In this document: positions 44,484 to 56,528 of the stretch, in pieces
Numbering within the stretch: the stretch's first letter is position 1
Layout of the letters: each line of letters opens with the position of its first letter
Origin: Fragilariopsis cylindrus CCMP1102
Lineage: Eukaryota > Bacillariophyta > Bacillariophyceae > Bacillariales > Bacillariaceae
Direction: 5' to 3'
Length of the DNA: 64,000 bases
Assembly: GCA_900095095.1 (NCBI GenBank)
Contig: FMBT01000347.1
Coordinates: 1-64,000, forward strand
The notes under the pieces: model-generated
What the model was told of the DNA's origin: nothing
Databases searched by the model: none
The model's input: the letters and a program-made list of their open reading frames with translations, nothing else
Position numbers and translations under genes: made by a program

Positions 44484-45767
44484 CTATCTCTTTTGTCTCT
44501 TACCACCACGAGGATTACCACCACGACCACCACGAGGATTACCACCACGAGGAGGACCACGATGAGAGCGTTTTTCTTCGTGTCTTTGCACAATTTGCTT
44601 GTTTTTAAATTCAATGAAATTGTCCCAATACTTTTTTTCTTCCTCTCCCTCTAAGACTAGTGCATTTTCTAATTTAGTATCCATAATTGTTAATTCGCCA
44701 TCATTAAATTTTTTGGATATTTCCGCAATACTATCCGACGGTTCTGGGAAGCGAATGGCACCATCTTTTTGTCCACGAGAATAGTCAACGTAAACTTTTC
44801 GAGTTTTAACACCATCGACCGAAATGTCGAGTCCTTTTGCAACAGCACTCAACATAGCCTCGCGATCGCAGCCATCAGGAAGACCACGAACTTGGATTAC
44901 ACAACCAGGTTTCCAGTCGAAGGTAAATTTGGTAATTTCCTTTTTTTCCTCTGGCTCATTTCGTTTCTTATTGTTGGAGCTGTCGGCATCAGAAGACTTC
45001 TTCCCTTTACCTTCCTTTCGACTCTCTACATATTCTGATAACAACATAACGTCTAGTTCACTGGTAGATTTACGAGTCTCCGATTCAACAAGTGTCGTTT
45101 TTTCTTTTGGTTCTACCTTTTCTCCATTCTTGGTCGTCAGAGTTGCGTCTGCAGCCTTGTCGAGATCTTCCTGTTTGTGGAACTCAACCACCACGGCTCC
45201 AATGGGAAACTTATTGCGTTTTGATCGTTTATCACGATGATCTTCCTTTTTGTCACAATCATCAGGAGTTGTCGAAAATCTCAACTTAACTAGAGCTACG
45301 TCGCCGTACTTGGCAAAGATTGTTCGAATTTCATCAATATTAACATCGTATTGGTTGGACTTATTATCACCTTCTCCCATCTCCTTCATTGGCAAATTTT
45401 TGATATACAAAGACTTGGGAATATTCTGATTTGTCATACCGTCGGTAAATGGGACGACTCTACTAATAGTACATTTTTCTTCGTCAACTAGCAATAAGTC
45501 GGTTAATTCCTTTGCGGCTTGCATGACTACTTTGGGATCCTCTGTATGTCTCTTAACGGTATTAAATCTGAGTAAGCATTCTACGGGTACAGATTTTTCA
45601 TCGGTCTTGGTAAGTAGTCTTCGAATAAAAAGATCCTGACGAACATTCGCATCGGAGAAGAAAAAATTCAAACGTTCCTTTACAGCTTCGATCGCCTTCG
45701 TATCATCTACTATCTTTGTCTCTTCTGGTGCCTTGATGGCATCTACTGTCTTAGTTTCCTCTGCCAT
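44484..45767 (-). CDS. La-type RNA-binding protein (genuine La / LARP7 group)
   Basis: A single exon of 427 aa. A La motif lies at residues ~24-105: AVKERLNFFFSDANVRQDLF, IRRLLTKTDEKSVPVECLLR, then FNTVKRHTEDP. It is followed by RRM1 from about 118 (KSLYIKNLPMKE to FAKYGDVALVKLRFS and GAVVVEFHKQEDLDKA) and by a second RRM-like region from about 285 (GCVIQVRGLPDGCDREAML, GAIRFPEPSDSIAEISKKF) that has the spacing of an xRRM. The C-terminus is an RGG-type tail with tandem GGNPRGG units and a basic end (GGKRQKR). La proteins bind 3' UUU ends of RNA polymerase III transcripts and protect them; LARP7 types bind telomerase, 7SK or U6 RNA. The La motif plus xRRM fits either group. Nuclear location is expected. 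Confidence 0.92.
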   Translation of the reverse strand: MAEETKTVDAIKAPEETKIVDDTKAIEAVKERLNFFFSDANVRQDLFIRRLLTKTDEKSVPVECLLRFNTVKRHTEDPKVVMQAAKELTDLLLVDEEKCTISRVVPFTDGMTNQNIPKSLYIKNLPMKEMGEGDNKSNQYDVNIDEIRTIFAKYGDVALVKLRFSTTPDDCDKKEDHRDKRSKRNKFPIGAVVVEFHKQEDLDKAADATLTTKNGEKVEPKEKTTLVESETRKSTSELDVMLLSEYVESRKEGKGKKSSDADSSNNKKRNEPEEKKEITKFTFDWKPGCVIQVRGLPDGCDREAMLSAVAKGLDISVDGVKTRKVYVDYSRGQKDGAIRFPEPSDSIAEISKKFNDGELTIMDTKLENALVLEGEEEKKYWDNFIEFKNKQIVQRHEEKRSHRGPPRGGNPRGGRGGNPRGGKRQKR

Positions 45768-46174
45768 GATTGTTTATTGTTGTGCTATTAATTAATGGTA
45801 ATTGAAATAATATAATAATGCTGAGGTTTCGATCGAGAAAGAAAAGTCTGACCTGTAAAAGACATAAAAGAAGATTTTTGGGTGGTGTTGGATGAGTCCC
45901 ATGAATGTTCAGTCACGATAGATCTAGCTTTTTTTTTTCTTCTATTTTTTCTATTTTTTTGTGTTTGACTAAAAAATCCCAGTCCCATGATTTTGACCCA
46001 TTCGATAATTTCTTAAATTTTTAGATTTTTTTCCGTATTCATTCTGAATCGAATCAGCGTAACGATGACGTTAATGAATCAATCATAACTGTGCATGATT
46101 TCTTGTTTGTTGACAAGAGCTATCTAGAGTTATCTACTGTACTACTTGCTAGATATAACATCTATTCTTTTTCT
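45768..46174. promoter_or_regulatory. divergent region between the La-type and peroxiredoxin-like genes
   Basis: About 400 bp between opposed start codons, with several T-rich runs near 45930-45960. No gene or named motif seen. Confidence 0.45.
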
Positions 46175-47312
46175 ATGATGACGAAATTGTTCTATCTCTT
46201 CCTCTTGTTCGGGTCGTGCAATGCATTTTCTGCATCCCCTACAACTACAACTTCTTTATTCAAAGAAATCGATATCCAACCAGTCGAAGGAGGTACAAAG
46301 ATTGCCTTAGAAGACTACCTAAAGACGGAAGGAAAGTCTCTGTTCATATTCGGTACATATGCGGCGGATTTTAATGGTACGTATATTTTGAACAGGTGGA
46401 AATAACTTTTATATACGGTTCTATTGAGTACGAACACCAGCATGTAATTCAAAACTCTTTTTCTCATGAAAAATACTTCCTTTTCCCCCCAGCAATTGAA
46501 TACGCCCAGCGGCTTCGTTACTACCTCCCTATCCTACAAAATGAGTGCGGAGTTGAAAAATTTGGAATAATTCTGAACTGTCAACCGGAAGCAGCACTCG
46601 CATTGGCAGATGTTGTCGATTTGGACAAAACGAAAGTAGATTTGTTTGTAGACAATACTGGTGAGGCGGGGAAACAATTTGGTGTGGGGCGGGGATGGTT
46701 GCCGGAAAACGATGATGTCAACCCCTTTCTGAAATTATTTGGTATGCTGTTTGGACTCGGGGCATGGGCCACGTTGCCTGCAGTTATCGGTGAGAAATGA
46801 CTAACGTAACATGAATAGATTCCTTACCACTAATGTAACACGACGCGATGTGATGCGATGCAACTGACCAAATCGTATTTCCTCCTTCTTTTCTCCAACA
46901 AAATAAAAAAGGCGGGTACATTGGAAATCCCTTCGTTCCGCAAGACTGGATCGAAGATGCTTTGGCAGTTGGTCAACGAAAAAATCGATGGCCTGATACA
47001 GCATTAGAGTTGAGTCAAGATGGCACAAGTGTTCAAGCCAATAAGTTTTCAGAACTACCTGTCGTCGGTACATGGCCAAGAAGACCGTTGGAACTTGCGA
47101 CACTGCGACTGCAATCAATGGTTGGGATATCCTTAAAAGAATGGAAAAAGCTAGCGCCTGACCAAGAGGCACTAGATGGAGGTGTACTCACACAGCTAGG
47201 TGGATGCGTTGTCGTAGATGGTTCAACGTTAGAAATTCTATACGACTGGAAAGACCCTGGTATTTGTGCTGTCGCTAATTTTGAAGATGTTGTCAAGAAA
47301 CTTAAAGCATAA
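46175..47312 (+). CDS. plastid peroxiredoxin-like 2 (PXL2/AhpC-TSA-like) protein
   Basis: The three exons are 46175-46376, 46493-46789 and 46912-47312, with introns of 116 and 122 nt, giving 299 aa. The leader has a signal peptide ([12 protein letters not shown]) followed by A-F at residues 17-18 (NAFSASP), a diatom plastid address. The mature part matches the PXL2 / AhpC-TSA-like family found in plant chloroplasts: [93 protein letters not shown] and [12 protein letters not shown]. The usual peroxidatic T-x-x-C is not in its normal place, as in other members, so antioxidant function is a family label rather than something seen here. It ends about 40 bp from the FANCI-like gene on the opposite strand. 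Confidence 0.87.
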
Positions 47313-47352
47313 AATAAATAAAGAATGAAAAGAATTGCGCGCTCGAAAACTT

Positions 47353-50300
47353 CTACTTAGTCATCTTTATTTCTCGTATCGATCTACTATGATCAGATCC
47401 GCATTCGTCTTCAGTAGTGTTTTGTCCCCAGTTTCCGCTCACGCCAAATTCGTCAGATCTGGACGATGATTCGTCATCTATAAAACTTTCTTCGTCGTCT
47501 GAATCCTCTAATTATAGTCTCTAATAGATGTAGTAAGAGTGCTACGATGAGGACTGCTCTACCAGCTGGGAACGATCCCGTCACTGTTTCTACCTCAAGC
47601 ATTTCTCCGCCCACTCTTCTCTCCGATGACTCCTCTCCGGTTGTTGAATGATCTGACGACTGTAAGAATCCTTCCTGTAGTACACATTTCGTTTTGACAT
47701 CTCCAGTACTGTACCGGCTGCTCGTTTGGGACAAGAAATCATAAGCTCTTTCGACCTTGCGACTCAAAGAGTTCACTCTTGGCATTGCGGCATTTCCAAA
47801 AAATAACTGCTGGTCTTTATTCACTGAGATTTTTCCTTCTCCTTGTCTTTCGGCTGGTTCCGAATATACGTAACACAATGCACGTAGCCTACCAACAACG
47901 TGCAGTCCGAATATATCCAAAAGATTCTTGAGAAAACTCGTCGATGCCATGTCAAAGGTTCCAGGATTGTTATCTTCTGGAGGGAGAACTGGTTGAGAGT
48001 TTCGCCATTCAACGTAATCTTGTACTTTCGTTACAGAAATATCCAACATGCATTTTGAAGTATATATTATAGAAGGTAGAAGAAACTTCGGGAAAATCTG
48101 GAATTTGTCCTTGTATAGCTTGATCAACGATCCGAACACCTCTACTACGCGTTCCAGTTTGAAAATAGGATGGAGCCTCATTGATGCAACTGCGGATTTC
48201 TTACGCTAGACATGATGTCAGGCACGGAGAAGATATCTATACTTGAAACTGTCATCCTTAGAATCATGTCGAAGTAGATTGGATAACTCGACGAAGTCAA
48301 ACAAGTAAAATCACTCAAAGCTGGAATTGATGGTTTGGAAAATTGTGATGTTGTAGAAGGAGGAATATATTCGCCATCTTCATCGTCGTCGTCAGAAATT
48401 CCTCGTTATTCCTTGACCTAATTTTTGTCCGACGGAACAATGATCTACGCCCTTCAAATAGTCCAAAAGTTTCCCCAAAAGAGTTTTCAGAAAGTCGGTT
48501 AATAAAGTTGTTCTCATTGGTGACAGCGCGATCAGTCCCCAGTGACGACATAATGAGTGGATAAGAGACAGATTCCTATCTCCGGACTTATGAAAACGGC
48601 CCGTCATCAATTTTACAGCTGACTCATGGGTACAGCTTTCTTCGGCAGTCACATCTGCACTATTGTGAAGAGCAGATAGTGCCTTAATCAAGGCGAAGGG
48701 TGTTTCAACAGTACCACTCTTACTATCATCAAAATGTGCGTGCTTGGACATAAAAATCGCGTTCCAGTGAACGTCCACCATATAATGTAAAATACTTGGT
48801 TCAGATTTAGCTGCAAATATGGATAGAGTTTCCATGAGTTGTGAAGCAATGGAAGCATGACAGCATCCAATATGGACTTGAAATGTAGAGACGAGAATCT
48901 TGAAGTGATTAACGGTGAATGTACCATTATTAGCCTTAAATTGGATAGCATCATTCATTGGTTGTTTGGATCCGATGACTGAAAGGTAAAGGCCAAAAAA
49001 GTATTCGAAATCGTCTTTATTGCTTTCCGAGCTCTGGTCATGATAAATTTTTGATACCAAAATCGTACGTAGGAGTCGTAGGTATTCAGATGTCAGTTTG
49101 GTCAAGCTATCAATAGATGCATCATTAGTCTTGGTATCTTGAACGGATTGGAGCTTTAGTAGCAAGAAAGAAGCTAGACGTAGGCACCGAGCTATACGTT
49201 GCCTAAGTATTAATGGGTTTATCTTCAGGACAGCTAGTGCTATGCTGGAGTTGATGGGCGAAGACGATGCCACACCTATAGCAAGATGCTCTATTAAATT
49301 GAGCTTAATGTCCACGATATCTGATAGGACCTTAGTTTTCCCGCTATTATTTGGATCGTCCAAAGAACTAATGATAAGAGTATCGTGTGATGAATCAATC
49401 AAACAGATCCATAGAACTTCACTTGGAATAAAGTCAACGGAACAGAATAGTCCTTTAATTGTCTCCTTCAACTGAACTGCGGCCAGTTCCGCTCGTACTT
49501 GTACTTTCTATCGACAAGGAGGGTGATAATCAGTGAGATACTCACTTGCTAACTAGCGTACAACATACACATATAAATATACACCATAAAATACAGATGC
49601 AAACAATTGTGCTTATCTTACCGTCTTTTCGGTGGAAGGGGGTCTGTTAAATTTCCCCCTCTTTCGTTTCTTTGATCTGTTGAGCATGACATGACTCCTG
49701 CTTGATCCCAGATTGCGAAAGAAATGTTCCATTGATTGACATCTACGTTTCAAGTCATATATTTTGACCAATTGGCAATGTATCAGTCGAAAAGCTTCTT
49801 CCTTTTGTTCAAATCTTGATTCTCCGCATTCCTCCGTCAATAACAACTTGAAATGATCGTGTGTGTTACACAGTATAGCTGTCGACAAAGATATAGCAAG
49901 CAGCATTGACAAAGTAAATCGAGATATTGAATCTACTACAGCCTCCCTCTCGGACACTTTTCTCATACCTTTGGCTAGTTCTATAAATTGCTTGTCCATT
50001 CTTACTGAAAGGGATGATCTAGTATCGTGTGAACCATCGATTCTCATGAAATCAGATCTCATCCATTCCAAAAGTTTAATCTGTTTATTTCCTGTAATAG
50101 GGATATTAGAGGAGACAGCAGGGAATTCAATTCCAGCGAACTATGGAGAAGATATGGAAGGAAAGAACGTGAGGATCAAAATGCACAATGTGAATATTAG
50201 TTTCGTTGTAAACAGAAGATGAACTTACAATCCATGAATGAGGATTCCAATTAGTCGTTCGGCCTATGGCTAGATACGAATCAAACAACTCAAAGATCCA

Positions 50301-52456
50301 CGAGCTTGACTCTTTCCAGTTGGAGAACTGGGTGAAGGCTGATTCATTGGTAGGCAGTAAAGCGTTGAAAGAGAATATCATCTTCCGACATTTTCGTCGT
50401 TTTGTCGCGGAAACGCTTGGGGCCAAGAATGTAGGGATCTCGGTGTATGCTAAGACTGTGTTAGGTTTGGTTCTGAATTGTTTTGAAGAATCATCAGAGT
50501 AACGTACGACTCTAGAATTCGATAAAACTTGGGTCATCAGATTAAATAACTGCTTTCCTGTCAGAGAATTGCGTTTTTCTTGCTCTCGCAAGCAACGAAT
50601 GATCTTAATCCCAAGAATGCCTATTCTTGGATCCAACATGCAAATATTTGAATCAGGCGAAACTAAGATCCTCGACACCATTTTGCATACAGTTATATAT
50701 GATGTCTCATCCAAGTCACAATGAGAGATAATCGAATTCGCAAACACCATACCTCGGATTCGTCGACGTATTGAGTTTTCGTGAATTTGAGATAGTGATA
50801 TCGTTGTTCCGACCATGATGGGAGGAGAAAAGAGGAGACCTCGACACGTCAAAATTAAATCGATCTGGCCATTTCGTGTATCGTTACATACAAGTTTGGT
50901 AACAATAGTACAGAGTGTCTCCAATGTATCATGATTCTGAATAGCATCCAATGAATCGGATATCAGATGATTGACAAGACGACTTTGGAATGGCATCAAG
51001 ATTTCACTTTTCTTGCATGCAACAGAAACAAGTAACGAGTAGATGATTAACATATTCTGTCACGATTCATTTGTTCTATTTCTGACCGATTTTCGTTTTT
51101 ATATGCTTTCTCTTGAGATACTTTCATCAACTTCTCTGTGATATCCAATGCTGTAGAGATCAATTTTAGCTGAAACTCTTGAGGTAATGCAAACACAACT
51201 CGAAGGATTACAGATTGCACGTTGGAGTACAATCTTTCTGTTTCAATTTTGATTGGACAAGGCAGAGGGGCGGTGAGTACAATCGCCATAGAAAAATCCA
51301 CCAAGGATTCAAGTAAACGCCCGCGTAGGCTCAAATTCAATGGATGCAAAGTATCGGGTGTTCCTGTAATGTTATTGTGACCTCCATCGACAAGTTCCAA
51401 GAGTTTTGACGGGCATAGGTCTGACAGTAGTTCCGATTCAACCAAGAAACCATCCGAAATCATTGACAGTATTCGATCACGATACGGAGGCTTATTCTTC
51501 GATAGTAGAATCATAACAAAGTCAAACGTCAAAAGTTGTTGTTTTTCGATATTGTTTATGGTGGTGTTGCTTAGTGATTGAAGTTGTTTCTTTTTCCGCT
51601 CGTCGACAAGTTCTTCCACAACCGCCAAGTATTCTTCTACAAATAATTCATCTCCCTTGCTCGTACCTTGTATAGCTTTATCAAAGGCAATTGCCATAGA
51701 AACCATGTCGGAAATGTCTGTTTTCTCTAAAAGTGCAAGTTCTTTTCTCATTTCATCAATCGCTAGTCGAGCATCTGAGGCATTATCCACGTAACGAATC
51801 AAGGCGTGTAGAGCAATATGTAGATTGGTTTCTGGTACTTGAGGCAAGAGTCCAATTACAAACATAAATATGTCACTTGAAAGCAGCAGCTGTTCTCCGG
51901 ACTCGGATTTTGTTTCTTCTAGCATCGATGAAAAGGACTTCAATATCTGTGACAAGGAGTTCGGTTCGGTATCAAAAACATCCTTAAGACACGAAATAAT
52001 ATCTTTCTTTATTCTTTTGGATTTTCCATCGTTCCTCGTATCACTGTAGCTGTCGTGTCTAAAATATATCCTTGTTATCGCTGGGAGAAACTCTAAATAT
52101 ACAGTTATACATTCGGTTGTTCCGATTGATTGTAGGGTTGACAATATGTGTTCTCGAACTAGGTCAGCATCTTCGATAGGGTTGAGATTTGAAAGCATGT
52201 TACAAAAGGTGACACGTAAATAGTCACGGGGCATGTCTTGGATTTTTCCCGGATTCTCCTCGCCTTCATCATTCTCCTCGGTCTCTTCCTTCTCCTTTTC
52301 TACTAAGTCATCCCATTTCGTTATAAACAATGAGATTGCTTCGAATACTTTACGACAACAAGAGGATGAAGAAGAGGACGAGGAAGCCAATTCTTCCTCT
52401 GCCTGTTTCACAGATCGCCTTAATACGCGTTCTAGTTTCTCTTTCTTTGTATCCAT
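47353..52456 (-). CDS. FANCI: FANCI-like (Fanconi anaemia group I) helical-repeat protein
   Basis: A large gene in pieces. 52456-~51055 encodes a helical solenoid; LLTFDFVMILLSKNKPPYRD followed by RILSMISDGF aligns by eye with the FANCI segment before its monoubiquitination region. The next pieces are 51053-50229, 50080-49622 (intron 148 nt) and 49507 to ~48420 (intron 114 nt, GTAAGA donor). Then comes a short exon with TSSSYPIYFDMILRMTVSS, then LERVVEVFGSLIKLYKDKF and GNAAMPRVNSLSRKVERAYD, which resembles the FANCI C-terminus (RETKxIPNLIFxIE). A final 88-nt intron (47593-47506) leads to an acidic tail (EDSDDEESFIDDE) and stop at 47353. Joins near 51055, 48400 and 48200 need weak-donor or ~50-nt introns, or contain indels. 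FANCI pairs with FANCD2 in interstrand crosslink repair. The call rests on weak similarity and order. Confidence 0.6.
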
Positions 52457-54975
52457 GGCAACATTATAGTGATGATTGGTCAGTCTATTTCGTTTTGCCT
52501 TCTTCTATTCAATAGTGAATACTTGTATCATACATTCAACATGAGACGTACTAGCACTTCAATAACTTAAATACCATTGTCCGTTTAATTTCAGCGTAAA
52601 TACAGTAACTTATAATTTCATATTTTAAAATTTCATCTGTAATCACAAATGTTAGGTACAAGTCAGAAATTGAGCGAAAACTATACAATATAGTTTCTCT
52701 CACCCCCCTCTGATCACAACTCATAATTTTGTTTTCTCAAAATCAGCCATGCTAAGTTACCGGTATGCTAACTATCAACTACCTTAATTTACAACCAATC
52801 AGCCCCATTTTTCAACAGCTTACTTATGATCATACAGAGACCGATAAAAATCATAATGAGAAGGAAAGGTCATAGATAATATCTTCCCTGCCACAAACAA
52901 TCGCCCTATATAACAACCATGCTTCTTGATGCAATATTGTTACATAGTAGTTATTTCTACTTATTAGAAGTAAATACTAAGACATATAGTGGTTGTTAAT
53001 GTTAATGTTATATTAGAGTTACAACGATGTTCTAGATTAAGGTGAGAACAGTATGTTATTTACATCCAGTTCATGTGTTGTGTTTCCTTCTGTACAAAGC
53101 TATCTTCATATATTATTGGGCGATCCATGTTATGGTGTGGCAGTTGAATCATGTTGATTCAATCCTTTAACAGTAGTTTAACCGCACCTCTCCCTCACCT
53201 CAGATGAGTCACAGTTGGATTAGTTAGTCGAAGTAGTCAACTAGCGCGTTAATAATCTAATACTACTAATATATGCAGCATCTAACTGCATCTTAATAGT
53301 TAGGGACTGACTCATATACATGCTTTCTCTGTGAGATTTCTACTACGCAGACCCTGTACTCTAACTAAATTTGCCTTGGATGGAGGAAATATCAGGCAAT
53401 GATGATGTCTTTTATTATCATCTCTATCTCTGAAAAAGCCGGCTAGGCTATCATTCTATTCTATCATCTTTTGATCCCTTTCACCATGTAATTTCACCTT
53501 CATTCACTTAAATACTGAAGATACAAATGATGACTATTGGATCCATCAAAATAATCGAATCCTTTACATGCAATAATAGTAGTTTTTAGCTTTTCATTGG
53601 AGTCTTGGTGGTGAGATATTTTAAACTTCCTTGACAAAAAAGAAACTACCAACCAAATAATTATACAATGAAGGCAACAATGCAATGACAACAAAGAAGG
53701 ACACTAAACTAGAATAGTGGTTATCTGACTTGTAACTCAAATTTCTCCATTATAGATTTTAGCCAAGCATGTTGATGAAGTGAAGTCGACCTAATATTGT
53801 GCTGAGACAAATCAAAGAAAGATGAGACGTTCCTCATCTATTGGAGTACTTTTACATGTGATGATAGATCTTTACATAGATCTGTCTGCTGGGATGGGGA
53901 ACGGAAATAGATGTGAAATTGATTTTATTGATTGGTGAGGTCATTACTGTATCATAGATCCCAACATTTTAGAGGTTTATTGTCGCATCTGTATGTTGTT
54001 GCTTGTATTCCTAAATTATTCTATAGCTTTTTGTGGGGTTCCGGAGTTGTTTTGAACCCAAATCAATTGATTTTCATTTTGCCGTACGTCGTCATTGTTC
54101 TTTTAATTGTGTTCCGCTATTTCAAGACTTTTCCTCTCATTTTAGAGCTTTATTCTTCAAATGGAATGAATGCTTCTGACAATAGCGCTGTTGATTGTCA
54201 TGGATTCTTGGCTCTCTGGAGAAGATTCTGCTTATAGTAGGACTCGCACGAGCATAAGTACTGCCTTGATCAAACGTGCACTTTGTAAGCAAGCGAGTGT
54301 CTTGGATAAAAAATGCTTATAGCCGCGTTGAACTAAAATGACTTGTTGTAAAGCTTAACTTTTTGATTTGTTGCCGCTACAAAATTTGAACATATACTGT
54401 CCCGTACAGTAACGAAGCGAAACCACGCCGGAACAAGCTGAATTATCCGGTCACGGCCGCAATTTAAAATATTTACTTCTCTATTTAAGAAGTGAAGAAT
54501 GACAATCGAATACTATGTAAAGTTCTCCCTATTTCCAAAGAATGACACTGAACGCGTACTGGCAGTACGATTAGTCAATCGTGTCTTGATAAATACTACT
54601 AGTCCCTTCGCTGCTGCCGTAATTAAAAAATTATGTTAAACATACTTCTTTTATTTTTCGTCACTTTTTAAGTTCCAAACAGTTCTGTATGAAAATAAAG
54701 CTCAGTTGGGGACGTGCAACTCGCGAGCGCTCGAATCAAAGCAGCTTGACAAAGCGGCACAGAGAGCATTGTATTGTAGAAGTCGTGCCGTTGAAATAAA
54801 AGTAAATTTTGAGATTCGTTTCCAACAGCCAAACATGCAGTAGCACCTATTCTTCACCACGTAACTTCATTGCGTAATCTTAACATAGTATTATCCCAAA
54901 GTGGTCATAGAAGAAGAAAAATAACAGCATTATTATACTCTATTTATTCATTCTCAAATTTCAACAACATTCACA
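52457..54975. other. gene-poor region
   Basis: About 2.5 kb with no supported gene. Short frames such as 53932-54237 (plus) and 53500-53694 (minus) lack family features. A pattern resembling a tRNA D-arm near 54700 does not fold into a tRNA. The last ~400 bp should be the promoter of the gene at 54976. Confidence 0.4.
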
Positions 54976-55845
54976 ATGGTTCAAATCGATAGAAACGATA
55001 TTTTATCGTCACGTCTTCGTGGCTTTCCATGTAAGAATAGCAAGAAGAACGATTTATCACGGTTGATTTCAGCAAAGAATCGTTTCCAAATATCCTCGGA
55101 TAGTTCGCGTTTCTTGATCCCTTCGTCTTTGCTTAATAATAGCAAGACAATTGATGACCAAAGAGACGAAATGAAACTGACGAAGAAAACAAGAACTGAA
55201 AATATCAACAAGACCCACGAAATGAGCGAAAAACAAAAACACTCGGCTACTAGTAGTAATAGTATGCGATCGGGAGTCTACTTCAATAACTGTGAGATAT
55301 TCAATGAAATGCACCCATCTCAGGTACATTACAAAGTTCATCATGCGACCAACGTTACTAATCTACCAATGGGAAAGCCATTGGCAAGACCTCCCTTTCT
55401 AGGGCTGAAAAAGCCTCCACCTGTTACCGATTCTGATTCAGCCGAAGAGTCTGAATCAAAGAAGGTAGAAGGATCGCACAAACGTGAGAGAGGACAAACA
55501 AGTAGTAGTGATACTGACGGAGGGGACGAGGAAAATCTCGAAGATGATGACCCCTCGAAACGTTGTCGCATGGATGGCATCGTTCCTCAGTCCAACAAGA
55601 AGAAACTATCTAGCGAAGAAACATCATCTCTGGAAGCGGCACTTGCTCTTACTTTATTCTCGGGTACTACTACTACTACTACTACAAAGGGAAACAGTAC
55701 TATTCCCGCTCCACAAAACAACAGGCGAAGCGTTTCACCTACACCTACACTTTCGGGACAACAAACAATGATGCCGCCACCACCATTCTCATTCTTCCAA
55801 GCAACCTCCTCAAAGAGAGCATTGCTGTCACTTGGGCAGCAGTAG
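54976..55845 (+). CDS. disordered, probably nuclear protein of unknown function
   Basis: A single exon of 289 aa. The N-terminal ~60 residues are basic and Ser-rich. The central part has a motif-like stretch, SGVYFNNCEIFNEMHPSQVH then GKPLARPPFLGLKKPPPV, followed by an acidic Ser/Glu block (TDSDSAEESESKK), a basic run and SSSDTDGGDEENLEDDDPSK. Poly-Thr from an ACT repeat follows, then a Pro-rich end (MMPPPPFSFFQATSSK). The SLEAALALTLFSG helix near residue 225 is the one hydrophobic element. No domain recognised. Long stop-free frame and good start context support it. Confidence 0.65.
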   Translation: MVQIDRNDILSSRLRGFPCKNSKKNDLSRLISAKNRFQISSDSSRFLIPSSLLNNSKTIDDQRDEMKLTKKTRTENINKTHEMSEKQKHSATSSNSMRSGVYFNNCEIFNEMHPSQVHYKVHHATNVTNLPMGKPLARPPFLGLKKPPPVTDSDSAEESESKKVEGSHKRERGQTSSSDTDGGDEENLEDDDPSKRCRMDGIVPQSNKKKLSSEETSSLEAALALTLFSGTTTTTTTKGNSTIPAPQNNRRSVSPTPTLSGQQTMMPPPPFSFFQATSSKRALLSLGQQ

Positions 55846-56528
55846 TGATCTTGGTACCAAGTATTTTTTGTGTTTTCATTATTCACAACCAATTTCAACG
55901 TACTTCTTTCCTTTCCATCAATCACAACGATGCCCTACAACATTTTTACAATCGGTACAACTATCTATCTATCTATCTATCTTCCACTTTTTCCCCACAA
56001 TTTTCTAGTTTTGCACTCAATGGATTTTGAAATCAGTTCGAATATCTTATGTCCAGTAACATTATTGCCTATTGCAGTATCATTAAAAACCAATTTTTCA
56101 GTAACTATATATATATCCACATCATATTTTTGTACAATTAATTTAGTTGGACTATAAAATTTATCTAGTTATTCATGTTAGTAGAAACTATGTTATAGCT
56201 TAGTTACATATTTATCTAAGACGACTTGCAAGTGCAGTAACACTGCTGCCACAAAGTAATGGGATCCATCTCAAAATCCACTAGTCTACTTGGTTTATTG
56301 TATCTTGCGTATTGGTATTGATCGAAATTAGGATGCACTAAACACCAAAATTTGGTCTTTAGTCTACAGTACAGTAAGTGGGGACACCAGTACAACCGGT
56401 TCTTAGATATTATTATGAACAATCATCAACCTAAGTACGAGGCATCTAAGTGGATCTACATCTGAATGATTTCATCACGACAGCGATATACAGCGATGTA
56501 TATATCTAAAGAACCCATCAAGGTCAAA
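55846..56528. other. intergenic
   Basis: About 680 bp holding two convergent 3' ends. A (CTAT)n repeat lies at 55961-55981. No gene is supported. Confidence 0.45.

Noticed and set aside
47506-47593. Hydrophobic C-terminus (VLIVALLLHLLETII) of the FANCI-like frame, read at first as a membrane helix
   Set aside because: It is better explained as an 88-nt intron with a GTAGAA donor and ATTAGAG acceptor, which leads in frame into an acidic FANCI-like tail.
50081-50228. Apparent phase mismatch in the FANCI-like gene, suspected frameshift
   Set aside because: Using the downstream AACAG acceptor (exon starting 50080) restores the frame without any indel.
54690-54750. tRNA-like pattern (GCTCAGTTGGGGAC, CTCGAATC)
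   Set aside because: It resembles a D-arm and part of a T-loop, but spacing is wrong and no acceptor stem or anticodon stem pairs.
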